Source: Taudactylus pleione (taxonomy: Eukaryota; Chordata; Amphibia; Anura; Myobatrachidae). Taken from it: a stretch of 64,000 nt of DNA. The stretch spans positions 5,792,001-5,856,000 of the forward strand of contig JAUIMM010000534.1 of NCBI GenBank assembly GCA_031769625.1. The letters are read 5' to 3'. Under the pieces are notes generated by a model that had not been told where the DNA came from, ran no database searches, and saw only the letters and a list, made by a program, of their open reading frames with translations. Both the position numbers and the translations under genes were made by a program. How positions within the stretch are numbered: position 1 is the stretch's first letter; each line of letters starts with the position of its first letter. Of this stretch, positions 33,534-44,189 are shown in pieces.

Positions 33534-34112
33534 TCACTCAATTATTGGATAAACCCCTAATTCTACCTCCTGTTTTAGTGGGTACTGGGGAATTTTTGGA
33601 GCTTGCCTACTGCCTTTTAAATTTACCATTACGGGGCTTACGTTTGCCATTAATCCAGTGTCCTGTCCATTCTTGGTCCAAAGTGAATCTGGAATTTGGG
33701 ATAGCATTTGATCTACCTGAGATGGATTTTCATTTAAACTGATAGGGTGATACATTATCCTTTGGGGAGTGTCCAACATATCCCTCACCTTGTGCGCAAC
33801 TGTCTCTGGGATATCTAAAAATACACCATCAGGGGTACAATATATGACACATCCCATTCTACATAACAAATCCCTTCCCAGTAGGTTAGTAAGAGCTGCT
33901 GCTGCCAGGAGGAAAGAATGCCTGGTATGCAACGGCCCAATAGTAACCTCTGTGGATTTTGTTAAAGGATAATGTTGCACTTTACCTGTAACGCCCATTG
34001 CTGGTACTGTCTTGTTGGTTACCTGTAAATTAATGGGAGATTTTATCACTGACCTGGTCGCCCTTGTGTCTACAAGAAACGGGTATTTAGTACCAGCTAC
34101 ATCAACCATCAT
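33534..34112 (-). pseudogene. pro: Retroviral protease with altered active site
   Basis: The region begins before VAGTKYPFLVDTRATRSVIK. The aspartic protease motif, normally Asp-Thr/Ser-Gly-Ala, reads DTRA, so the glycine is lost. LLGRDLLCRMG, the conserved C-terminal Gly-Arg-Asp region, is present. It is followed in frame by a stop near 33531 before RT. The active-site change and the stop both point to inactivation. Confidence 0.85.
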
Positions 34113-34277
34113 GACTGGCTCTTCCCTAGTACCCCCTGTTAACCTGACTATCTGTAGACCACAGGTATGACCTGACCCCTAGCGCTGGCTCCCACTCACC
34201 AATAAAGCATTAACGGCCACAATTGGAGCTGGTGCCTTTAGGATATTTGCTGGTCTCTGCGCATATCCTTTATGGGG

Positions 34278-36632
34278 CTATCCAGGTACTCCCTGGTTAG
34301 GGGGTCCTACCCTCTTTGCCGTGCAGCTCTTACTTAGATGTCCTGGCTGGTTGCAATTAAAACACTTTTGTGGAAAGGATTGTAGTGTGGGTTGAGCAGG
34401 AGAGAAAGGTGGTGGGTATGGGTAAGGATATTGAGGAAAAGGATATTGTGGGAGGTATGGAGTTTGTGGGTAGTATGGGACTTGTGGCTGTGTGTGATAA
34501 GTGGGGTAGGGCTGTGTTTGCAGTGGTGTGGGATTGGTGAGGACGTGTAACTGTTCAGGTGCAGGTGTGTGTGTAGGTGCAGGTGTGTCTGCTACCTGTG
34601 TTGTTACCATCATTCCTTCTAGAGCTTGAATACTGACAGCCATTAGTTTGTCGCTCTGGGTCTCTCTCTTCTTTGAGATGTTTTTGTCATGTTCCATGGT
34701 GGATTCTATGAGGGTATCTATTGTGACTCCCCTCCAGCCAGGCTGTGAGGTCTGAACCCGGGTTTTTAGGTTCTCTTTAAGGCCATCCATGAGTATAGTG
34801 ACAATAATTCTCCTGTGGTGAGTGCTATCTTTAATATCTTCTAACCCAGCGTACTGGGTGATAGCCTGCAGAGCCTGGTCACAATAATCTTCTGCAGATT
34901 CACTCTCTTTTTGTTTTATAGTGAAAATTTTGTTCCAGTTAACTACTACTGGAAAATATACACCCAATTGAGTTATAATACGGGAAATGTTACCTTGGTT
35001 TACTTGGTTTGTTATGGGAACGTCACCATCCAATACACAATCCGTGATAAATTTTGTCACGTCGATATTGCGTGGTAGACAGGCCCTTAATACCACTCGC
35101 CAATCTTTATTGGTTGGCTCGTGAGAACTACCCAAATTTCTCAAAAATCTTTGACATTTGGCTAATTCCTTTTTGGGATCGGGGAAATCATTCATGATGG
35201 AATTTAGCTCTGCTCTTGTCCAAGTACAATGCATTACCACATCCCTTGTGGGCACTACTCCGTTCGCATCCGCATTCCCATTCGGAACAGTTATTGTCCG
35301 GATGGGATGCAGACCAGCCGCACTGCTACCTTTGACCTTATTACCTGGCTGGGGGTTTAGTCTGTTGCTGCAACGTATTGTATTAACAACTAACTCTACG
35401 GGTGCAAAGAAAGTTAACACTTCCCGTGCTGTTACTGATGGAGATGGTGGCACCACTTGTGCTTGTCGTGGTGCCGCATCTAACATGTGCACAGCATGGG
35501 AAATGGCAGACATGACAATAGGCTCATCATCCACATCATAAACATTTTCCTTATGGTTACTTAAGAGAGGGTACAAATTACTTGTTACATTTTTATGGGT
35601 TTTTTCAATAACTGTACCTGCACCCCCATCCACATAAGGTGGTGGTGGTGACCGTGAACTACTATCAATACCTTCCGCAACACTACCTTGCCGCACATGC
35701 GTGCCGTTTTGCGGCTCGCATGCATTGCAATCTAGCGCCGCAGTGTACTTTCTGGCAATGCGTTCACAACGCTAGTTTGCGTCGCTTGCACATTTTTAAG
35801 CCACGCATCCCCTTCATGCTGCCACAATTTTAAACATTCGTTATTTTTTACCCTTTTCACTCGAGAACGCATCAGACTGATGTGATCCCGGACATTATTC
35901 AATACATCTTTATCAAAACTACCAATTCTGGGAAATGGCCTAACACTCTTCATCGTTATCTTAAACCATACGTCACAATACCTTATTGCATAAGCACCGT
36001 ACTTAGGGCCTGATTCAGACCCACTCGCGAGCGGCTGTCCGCTCGCAAGTGGGTCGATGGTCTGCACTGAGCATGCGCACGACGGAGGGAGCTCCGTCGT
36101 GCGCATGCGCCAGACACGACGAGCGAAGGACTTTCCTTCGCTCGTTGTGTCCGATCAAAGGGGGCGTGCTGTCAATGTTGATTGACAGCACGCCCCCTTT
36201 GGTGGGCGTGCCGGGGGCGTGCCTCCCTGACGGGGGCGTTCCCATGGGAACGCCTCCCGTCAGAAGCCGGCCCACTGACATCACTAGTGATGTCAGTGGG
36301 AGTGATTTTGGCTCTGATAGAGCCAAAATCACTCCGGAGCTTGCGGTTGAAAACCTCAACCGCAGGCTCCGGCTCGCAATTTCGATGGTCGCGATGGTCA
36401 CGACCATCGCGGCCATCAAAATGCACGCTCGTATAGCCTGTGGGTGGTGACCCACAGCTATACGAGCGTCCAGGAGGACGCTCCATGAAAATGGAGCCCG
36501 GCCCTCATGCAGAGCGTGCGCTCTGCTCAGAGCGTACGGCTCTGAATGAGGGCCTTAGTATGCATAATACGACGGGCCGATCCAAGTGGCGCTTCCATTA
36601 GCAGCACATCATTGTCTAACATCTCTATTGTT
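34278..36632 (-). pseudogene. gag: Retroviral gag remnant, interrupted by a hairpin-chain element
   Basis: The largest piece (34278-35696) contains a PPPPY late-domain motif near its start, a capsid-like middle (NFPDPKKELAKCQRFLRNLG, ESAEDYCDQALQAITQYAGL) and one CCHC zinc knuckle, CFNCNQPGHLSKSC, near the end. It ends at a TAG (34278-34280), with pro continuing in the same frame, as in gammaretroviral readthrough, but a second in-frame TAG follows about 100 bases later. The matrix-like N-terminal part continues from 35732 to 36005 in another frame. A 549-bp insertion at 36006-36554 then separates it from the first codons near 36632; the target site lies in frame. Confidence 0.85.
36006..36554. 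mobile_element. Hairpin-chain element, copy 4
   Basis: TTA duplications at 36003-36005 and 36555-36557 flank GGGCCTGATTCAGACCC...CTCTGAATGAGGGCC. This is the clearest chain of hairpins: 36018-36055; 36071-36087/36092-36108 (17 bp perfect); 36113-36151; 36158-36199; 36228-36260; the conserved palindrome 36271-36300; 36301-36315/36319-36333 (15 bp perfect); 36336-36368; 36383-36417; 36431-36463; 36462-36483; and 36511-36542. Nearly every base is in a stem. Open frames on both strands are consequences of palindromy. It sits inside retroviral gag. Confidence 0.95.
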
Positions 36633-37638
36633 TGCGTGGCTCACATCTTGGGACAACTCCTACGTTTTTCAATAAAAATTTAAACTGGTGAAAAGACAGT
36701 CAAGATACTTTCACTTACCTGCGGACGCCTTTGAAAAAGGGTGTATCCACAAACCCTGTGGAGGACTTCTAGACGCCTCCACTCACCTACGGAAGTAAAG
36801 GCTGCTTCCACTCAGCAATCCCTTTTTGACTACGTTTCAACTGCTAGGCGGCAGCAAAGTACACTTTGTTTTCCAGTTGATTTCATCCACCCTCTCACCA
36901 GCTCACAATCATAGTCTAACCAAAACTATGCAGTTCAATTATAGTGTTCAAATAAGCCTAACAGATCACACACATTGATTACTGAACACTATAATCACGC
37001 TGGGAGCCGAACCCTAACAAAAATAACAACCCATACACCTGCCTTGTGTCAAGTAAACGGTAAGCTGATACCGAGTCACTAGGCCGTTCATTTCGCCTAG
37101 CACGTAAGGGTCCTACGATACCCTTAACATTTAGGTCCCGTGTTACACCCTAAACAAGTACTCACAGTTACACACTTTTTTCCTGTGCAGAAAAATACAC
37201 GTTAACCCAGTTATTGGCAACAATTGATATGTAACCTCAACGGCTTTGTTTAAACACGTGACAGCACAACCGGAAGTACGTATACGCTATTGTGCGACTA
37301 GTCGCATACACAATAATGCGACTACTACACAACCGTATGACAACTTTAGCTGCGTACGCAAAAGTGCGTCTCTACTGTGCGCGCAAAAATGCGACTCAGC
37401 CGCGTACACAATTCTGCGGCACCCCTTTTTAGCGTGAAATTCTGTCAACAAAGGAAAACAAACTTTTTCCTTTCTTGTCCCTGGATTCTAGTCAGTGTAC
37501 CCTGACTCACACGATAACGGGTAGCGATCTCTCAGCATAGAGTGGTTGCAGGTAAACTGCGTGTGGCCACTATCCACCCTTTGGTGAGATATCGATAACT
37601 GTATGTTTATCGTGTGAATAGGTAAGTGACCTCACTCT
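36633..37638 (-). other. Retroviral leader between primer site and gag
   Basis: About 1 kb of non-coding sequence. At 37285-37425 short degenerate repeats of the type CGTACGCAAAAGTGCGTC and TGCGACTACTACACAA recur at about 30 bp spacing. The packaging signal of a retrovirus would lie here. Confidence 0.6.
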
Positions 37639-37649
37639 ACGAGCCCCCA
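37639..37649 (-). promoter_or_regulatory. Primer binding site, proline tRNA type
   Basis: The minus strand reads TGGGGGCTCGT directly after the end of the 5' LTR. These are the first 11 bases of the proline-tRNA primer site used by many class I retroviruses; the following seven bases diverge. Confidence 0.85.
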
Positions 37650-38735
37650 ACTAAGGATACTTACTTTAAACCTCTATACGCTCCTGCCTATTCCTTCTAC
37701 AAACCTGCCTATAGCTTCTAAAATTGACGCTTTTTGCGTACGCAGTCATACAGTAAATTAAAGACTTTAGACATTGAACATGTTTTTCCAAAGCACAAAG
37801 TATTATTTCAAGCAAAGTACAGTTAGTTACGCACTGTGATCTAAGTACAATTTAGCGCAAATAAATTATACAGAGCCAAGATACAGTTATACATACGCAT
37901 GCGCTCTCGGACCAGATTCCGGCATCAGCAAGAAACCTCCATCAACAGCATCAGCATGAAGACTGAAGACTGGAGTCAGAACACACGTATTTATAGCCCC
38001 ACAAAAATAGACTACACAATAGAGAGGTTCATTGCGATCCCATTGGTTCCCCATCACGGTGCTTCTGTTACAGGACATTTAACAGGTTTATTCAAATGGA
38101 CACAGTCCAGCCTCCGACAGCTGGTTATCTCCGTTTTCCCGCCTCATGCAAATCTAGGCTGTTGGTTTTACAAAGTACATTTTGGTGCTTTAACTTTCTA
38201 CGGTCCATAAGTTGAGAATGCATGTTGTGATCTTCACACCGATGATACCGGGAAGCTGTTGTTAAAGTGCAGATCAGTATAACACCAAACACGGCTTACT
38301 TATCATGTATTAAACCTTAGATACAAAATAGCCTTTATTTCACAGCATTTGTAATAAATGAATAAAACTTGGATCTTACACTTTAAAGCTATGGAACCTT
38401 TTATGTGAGTGTGCATTGTGTAAGTATTAGGGGTTTGGGAAAAGACGCTGGTTAACTTGGGACAGATGCATATGCACAAAGCTAATAAACAGCGTTCGCA
38501 TGCGGGGTATTATGCATTCGCTAATGTGTGTATTAATGTGTGTATGTGGTATGGTCAAATATGCGATCGCCTGATGCTAATAATAGAATTGCCATATGTA
38601 CTTAAGTGTGAGTTTAGCTAAAATGGCGCTGGGTGGCCATTTGCAAAATGGCGTCTTGCAGAGATAATTTTCAAGATGGTGTCTTGCGGCCAGTCGCAAG
38701 ATGGTCTTGTCTCAGCCAATTATCCAGCTTCGACA
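37650..38735 (-). repeat. 5' LTR of the endogenous retrovirus
   Basis: It is colinear with the LTR at 27360-28393 over its whole length. On the minus strand a TATAAATA lies near 37988, matching the position in the other LTR. It carries about 70 bp near 38525-38596 that the 3' LTR lacks, and lacks about 30 bp present there. Confidence 0.9.
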
Positions 38736-39400
38736 ATATATATATATAAAAATGTCCAAAATAGACCGGCACTCCTCAACTAAAAACAACTTGCCTGGTG
38801 CTCCTCCTAAGTAACATGTGACAATGGTAGACGGCACTCAAGGACTGTTAACAATCATACAATAAAGTACATCCAAGTCAAGGGGTAAATCGACGTTTCA
38901 GGGCACAAACCCTTTTATCAAGACAAATGTATTATGTTCCATGATTTTTTCTATTTCCATTTGTGTATGAGATTGTACTAGTATTAGTGATCAGCAGTCT
39001 AGCTCTCTTTGTTGATATTCTATTTAATGCATGCAGATTTATGTCTTTTATTTTCTCCTTTGCAGTCATGTTTATGTATAGATGTCACCATTATGAAGGT
39101 AACACGGAGGTTGGCCACGACCCCTGGAGACGTCGGCGCAGGGTCGCACATTGTGACATTATGGGGTGTCCGACCGGAGCCGTGGCAAGATGAAGGGATA
39201 CACAGGAGGTGCACACTATTTAAGGTATGTGTTTTTTTGTAACATTTGTCTTGATGAAATGGTCTGATACACAGTCAAATGAATTGATCCAGGCAACGTA
39301 CAGGCTAACGCTATGCATGGACAGGTGCTCGGCAGCATGTTTCTGTACACAGGTAAATGGATATCTCTAAGCAAGGTACAAACAAGGATTATAGCAAGGA
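38736..39400. other. Non-coding, with a CGACGTTTC-type fragment
   Basis: AATCGACGTTTCAGGGCAC followed by CCCTTTTATCAAGACAAATG (38886-38932) resembles the GCGTTTCG modules at 45755, 52556, 54366 and 59256. ACATTTGTCTTGA near 39243 is an inverse copy of its end. No gene is seen. Confidence 0.5.
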
Positions 39401-39404
39401 CCTA

Positions 39405-39937
39405 GGACCTCATTCAGACCCGCTCGCAAGCGCTTGAGCGCTCGCAAGCGGGTCGATGTTTGGCTGTGCGCACGCGCAGCAGCCGCACTGCAGGTGCACA
39501 AGCACCGGAGCGAGAGAGAAATTATCTCAATCCGTGGCTCACTACAAAAGGGGCCGCTGTCGATGTTGATCGACAGCTTGACCCTTTTTGTAGGCATGGC
39601 GGGGGGGTGGCTTCACAAACGCAGGCATTCCCAAGCGAACGCCTGCCATTTGTGGGCGGCCCCACTGACATTACCAGTGATGTCAGTGGGAGAGCTTCCG
39701 GCTCTATTAGAGCCGAAAGCTCTCTGGGGTTTGTGGCAGACGAGACCCTACCTCAAGGGTCTTGTTGCAAGCCCCGATGGTCACGATGGTCTTGACCATC
39801 GCGACCATCATCCTAATAACATCATCCTGGTAACCCACAGCCTAACGAGCGGCCAGGAGACCGGATCATTTTTTAGATGTGGCCGCCCTCATTCAGAGCG
39901 AGCGCTCGCATTTTGCGAGCAGCTCTGAATTAAGTCC
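39405..39937. mobile_element. Hairpin-chain element, copy 5
   Basis: CTA duplications at 39402-39404 and 39938-39940 flank GGACCTCATTCAGACCC...CTCTGAATTAAGTCC. Stems are somewhat decayed: the central palindrome has two changes, and 39690-39705/39709-39724 has one mismatch. The GGGGCCGCTGTC and AACGCAGGCATTCCC stems differ from those of copies 1-4. A 164-codon frame within it is a shadow. Confidence 0.85.
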
Positions 39938-40539
39938 CTAGTCATGAACGTACACAGGATCAGGATACACTGGAACACTTCTTAGGTGCAGAACTCAGGT
40001 CAAGATAGTCTTGTAATAATCAAGGCCAGATTGCTTCCTTAAATAGGGAGCAAGCCTGTGACATTAGTTCACAGAGCAGATATAAGTAGGGATGAGCGGG
40101 TTCGGATTTCTGAAATGTGAACCCCCCCGAGCCCCCCCAATCCGAGTCGTATCCGAGTCAGGCTCGACTTTTCCCGCCTGACTCGGATCTGAAATCGATG
40201 CAAAACGTCATCATCCCGCCTTCCGGATCTCGCGGGTTTTGGATTCTATAATAGGTCCCCGCGTCGGCGCCATTTCTCATTCTGCCTGTGGACAGTGAAG
40301 AGGGAGGGTGGGAGCTAGGTCTGACTGGGCTGTGTTGTGCTGCTGTTGTCCATAGGGGCTGGCTGGGCTGTATTGTGCTGCTGTCATAGGGGCTGGCTGG
40401 GCTGTGTTGTGCAGTCAGTTGCAGTCATAGGGACTGTGTCCACTCCAAGGTCTATAGGGACTGGCTGGACTGTGTTGTGCAGTGTCCCATAAAGGCTGTA
40501 GTCCTAGAGGGGTGCTGTAGTGTTGTCCAGGAGGTGATC

Positions 40540-42330
40540 TGTGCATCAGGGGTGCTCCCCCAAAGAGCACTCCAAAAAAAAAAATTTTTTTTTTCTGTGT
40601 TTGTGAATTGTGTGCGCAGTAGCCGCACGTGCATCAACAAAGTAATGCCAACCGTGCGCCTGTGTCATAAGTAAAGGGCCGGCTGGTGTGACCATTAAAC
40701 GGTGCTGTAACCCCCAAAGTGCACTCCAAAAAAAATAAAAATATATATTTTTTTGTGTTTGTGAATTGTGTGCACAGTAGCCGCACGTGCATCAACAAAG
40801 TAGCGTCTAGCGTGCGCCTGTGTCATAAATGGGCCGGCTGGCTTGACCATTAAAGGGTGCTGTAACCCCCAAAGTGCACTCCTAAAAAAATAAAAATATA
40901 TATTTTTTTGTGTTTGTGAATTGTGTGCACAGTAGCCGCACGTGCATCAACAAAGTAGCATCAAGCGTGCGCCTGTGTCATAAATGGGCCAGTTGGCTTG
41001 ACCGTTAAAGGGTGCTGTAACCCCCAAAGTGCACTCCAAACAAAATAAAAAATTATTTTCTGTGTTTGTGAATTGTGTGCACTGTGGCTGCACGTGCATC
41101 AACAAAGGAGCAGCACCAAGCGTGCGCCTGTGTCCCATAAGTCTGTTAAAGGGTGGTGTAACCCCCAAAGTGCACTCCACAAAAAATAAACAATTCTTTT
41201 TTTTCTGTGTTTGTGTGCGAAATGTATGCGCAGTAGCCACACGTGCATCAACACAGCAGCAGCGCGAAGCGTGCGCCTGTGTCATAAGTCAAGGGCTGGT
41301 TTGGACATCTGGTCCGGACTGAAGGACGTGCCAACAATGTCAATTTCTGACATGTCTACTGTCACTGCATATGATACTGTCACCACTGACAGAATGGTGG
41401 AGGAATTATTTTCTGTGTTTGTGAATTATGTGCTTTGTGGCTGCACATGCATCAACAAAGGAGCAGCACCAAGCGTGCGCCTGTGTCCCATAAGTCTGTT
41501 AAAGGGTGGTGTAACCCCCAAAGTGCCCTCCACAAAAAATAAACAATTCTTTTTGTTCTGTGTTTGTGTGCGAAATGTATGCGCAGTAGCCGCACGTGCA
41601 TCAACAAAGTAGCACCAAGCGTGTGCCTGTGTCATAAGTAAAGGGCTGGCTGGCTCGTCTGTTAAAGGGTGCTGTAACCCCCAAAAGTGCACTCCAAACA
41701 AAATAGAAAAATATTTTCTGTGTTTGTGAATTGTGTGCACTGTGGCTGCACGTGCATCAACAAAGGAGCAGCGCCAAACGTGCGCCTGTGTCCCATAAGT
41801 CTGTTAAAGGGAGGTGTAACCCCCAAAGTGCACTCCACAAAAAATAAACAATTCTTTTTGTTCTGTGTTTGTGTGCGAAATGTATGCACAGTAGCCGCAC
41901 ATGCATCAACACAGCAGCGCCAAGCGTGCGCCTGTGTCATAAGTCAAGGGCCGGTTTGGACATCTGGTCCGGACAGAAGGACGTGCCAACAATGTCAATT
42001 TCTGACATGTCTACTGTCACTGCATATGATACTGTCACCACTGACAGAATGGTGGAGGAATTATTTTCTGTGTTTGTGAATTGTGTGCACTGTGGCTGCA
42101 CGTGCTTCAACAAAGGAGCAGCGCCAAGCGTGCGCCCATGTCCCATAAGTCTGTTAAAGAGTGGTGTAACCCCAAAGTGCACTCCACAAAAAATAAACAA
42201 TTCTTTTTTTTCTGTGTTTGTGTGCGAAATGTATGCGCAGTAGCCGCACATGCATCAACACAGCAGCAGCGCCAAGCGTGCGCCTGTGTCATAAGTCAAG
42301 GGCCGGTTTGGACATCTGGTCCGGAATGAA
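40540..42330. repeat. Tandem repeats inside the hAT element, ~145-155 bp plus longer units
   Basis: The segment CCCCCAAAGTGCACTCC with an A-rich run, TCTGTGTTTGTGAATTGTG and GCATCAACAAAG recurs about nine times (near 40550, 40705, 40860, 41015, 41160, 41513, 41677, 41820 and 42168). Most units are about 145-155 bp. Two contain an extra ~200 bp that includes TCTGACATGTCTACTGTCAC. Several frames of 80-130 codons read through the repeats and are not genes. Confidence 0.9.
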
Positions 42331-42804
42331 GGACATGCCAACAATTTCTGACATGTCTACTGTTACTGCATATCATACTGTCACCATTGACAGAATGGTG
42401 GAGGATTACATCGGTGACAGCATCCAAGTAGGCATGTCAGACAGTCCGTACCTGTACTGGTAGGAAAAAGAGGCAATTTGGAGGCCCCTGTTCAAACCGG
42501 CTCTATTTTACCTGAGTTGCCCCCCCCCTCCAGTGTGTACTCCAAAAGAGTGTTTAGTGCAGCTGGGAACCTTGTCAGCGAAAGGCGTAGGAGGTTGCTT
42601 CCACAAAATGTGGAGAAGAAGATTTTCATAAAAATGAATTATCAACTCTTCCAGGGAGACCAGCCTCCAGAACGTACAGAGGGACCTGTGGTGGTGGATT
42701 CAAGTGGGGACGAGTTAATACTTTGTGAGGATGAGGATGTACACACTGAAGAGGGTGAGGAATTGGTGAATGAGGAGGATGAGGACGACATCTTGCCTCT
42801 GTAG
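42330..42804 (+). pseudogene. hAT transposase C-terminal exon remnant
   Basis: 42478-42804 encodes 108 residues: a proline-rich lead, then SSVYSKRVFSAAGNLVSERR and RRLLPQNVEKKIFIKMN, which form the hAT C-terminal dimerisation region with its conserved S-x-R-x-F-S-x-A-G-x-x-v-S-x-x-R. It ends in an acidic tail rich in D and E and a natural stop. Just upstream, another frame (ISDMSTVTAYHTVTIDRMVE) looks like the preceding part of the catalytic domain. Earlier copies of that segment occur in the tandem repeats. No complete transposase exists here. Confidence 0.8.
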
Positions 42805-43848
42805 AGCCAGTTTGTGCAGGGACAGATTAATTGCCAGCTTGTTTTGTGGGGGCCCAAACGAACCAATCATTTCAGCCACAGTCGTGTGGCAGACCCTGGC
42901 GCTGAAATGATTGGTTTGCTAAAGTGTGCATGTCCTGTATACAACATAAGAGTGGGTGGGAGGGCCCAAGGACAATTCCATCTTGCACCTCTTTTTTTTC
43001 TTTGTATTATGTACTGTTTGGGGCCTAGTTTTTCAAACTGCCATCCTGTCTGCCACTGCAGTGTCACTCCTAGATGGGCCACGTGTTTGTGCCGCCCACT
43101 CGTGTCGCTTAGCATAGTCATCCAGCTACCTCGGAGCAACCCTTTGGACATAAAAACACTATTGTGAGGTGGGAGGTGTTCAGAATAGACTGGAAATGAG
43201 TGGAAATTAAGGTTATTGAGGTTAATAATAGCATAGGAGCAGAAAAACCCACAAATTGTGTGATTTTAGCTGTTTTTATGCTTTTTTTTTTTCAAAAAAT
43301 ACAGATCCAAAACACAAAACCCAGAACCCAAAACACGGAAGGGCGGTTTTGGCAAAACCAATCCAGATCCAAAACACGAAGAAAGATCCAGATCCAAAAC
43401 CAAACCCACACAAAACACGAAAAGTGGCCGGTGCACACCCCTAGCTATAAGATAGTGGAGATCACACTTGTCCAATAAGCTCCTTTGATCCCACAGAGTG
43501 GCAGAGCCTCTGTGGCACCTGAAAGCCACAATGGCAGACCAAGAGAGCCAGCAATCATGAACTCGCCACTGCTGTGAATGAGCAGACCACCAAGACAGCA
43601 GATGACGAGCAGAGTACTCCCTGTGCCCAGACTCTTCTGTGGTAGTTTACTTGTGGCGGTGGGTACTGTTACCACTGCTTGTGACAGCCAATAAACTGCA
43701 TAGACTTAATATTTTTTAGAGGAACGCAAACCTCAAACATATACAATTTTGTGTCATATCTCTGGATACCCCCATGCATTTTGGATCTCAGTAGATTACT
43801 TAATATAGTTATACTCCCTAATTAAAAGCATCCTTTTAAGCATCCTTT

Positions 43849-44189
43849 GGGCAGCACAGACGGTGTAATGGTTAGCATTACCGCCTCACAGCACTGAGGT
43901 CATGGGTTCGATTCCCACCACTATGGCCCTATGCGGAGTTTGTATATTCTCCCTGTGCTTGCGTGGGTTTCCTCCGGGTACTCCGGTTTCCTCCCACGCT
44001 CCAAAAATATACTGGCAGGTTAATTGGCTCCCAACACAAATTAACCCTAGTGTGTATGTATGCGTGTGAGCACGTAATAAGGAACATAGAGTGTAAGCTC
44101 CGCTGGGGCAGGGACTGATGTGAATGGCCAAATATTCTCTGTAAAGCGCTGCGGAATATGTGTGCGCTATATAAATAACTGGTAATAAT
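43849..44189 (+). mobile_element. tRNA-derived SINE, copy 2
   Basis: It has the same architecture as 15544-15897: head with GGTTCGATTCC B box, CCTCCCACGCTCCAAAAATA middle and GTGCGCTATATAAATAACTG tail. ATCCTTT immediately precedes it and ATCCT follows the tail, a possible short target duplication. Confidence 0.9.

Larger units (their letters stand above)
27360..38735 (-). mobile_element. Class I (gamma/epsilon-like) endogenous retrovirus, full length but defective
   Basis: Two direct LTRs enclose, on the minus strand, a proline-tRNA primer site, gag, protease, RT, RNase H, integrase and env in the canonical order. The outer flanks are both (TA)n, so the 4-5 bp target duplication is ATAT-like but not uniquely readable. 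Gag, protease and pol share one frame over long stretches. Every gene carries stops or frameshifts, and a 549-bp hairpin-chain element interrupts gag. LTR differences include two sizeable indels and scattered substitutions, so the insertion is not recent. Confidence 0.95.
40087..43443 (+). mobile_element. hAT transposon with internally amplified non-coding region
   Basis: Ends TAGGGATGAGCGGGTTCGG and CCGGTGCACACCCCTA are inverse-like and flanked by GATATAAG (40079-40086) and GCTATAAG (43444-43451), a 7/8 match for an 8-bp hAT duplication. The right part encodes a hAT transposase C-terminus; the N-terminal BED finger and most of the catalytic core are absent. The interior is dominated by tandem repeats. 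It is a non-autonomous deletion and amplification derivative. A hairpin AACCAATCATTTCAGC/GCTGAAATGATTGGTT lies at 42861-42876/42901-42916. Confidence 0.9.

Noticed and set aside
36015..36486. Frames of 84-146 codons on both strands in the hairpin-chain copies
   Set aside because: Palindromic DNA without stops reads open on both strands. Copies do not preserve frame and no domain is found.
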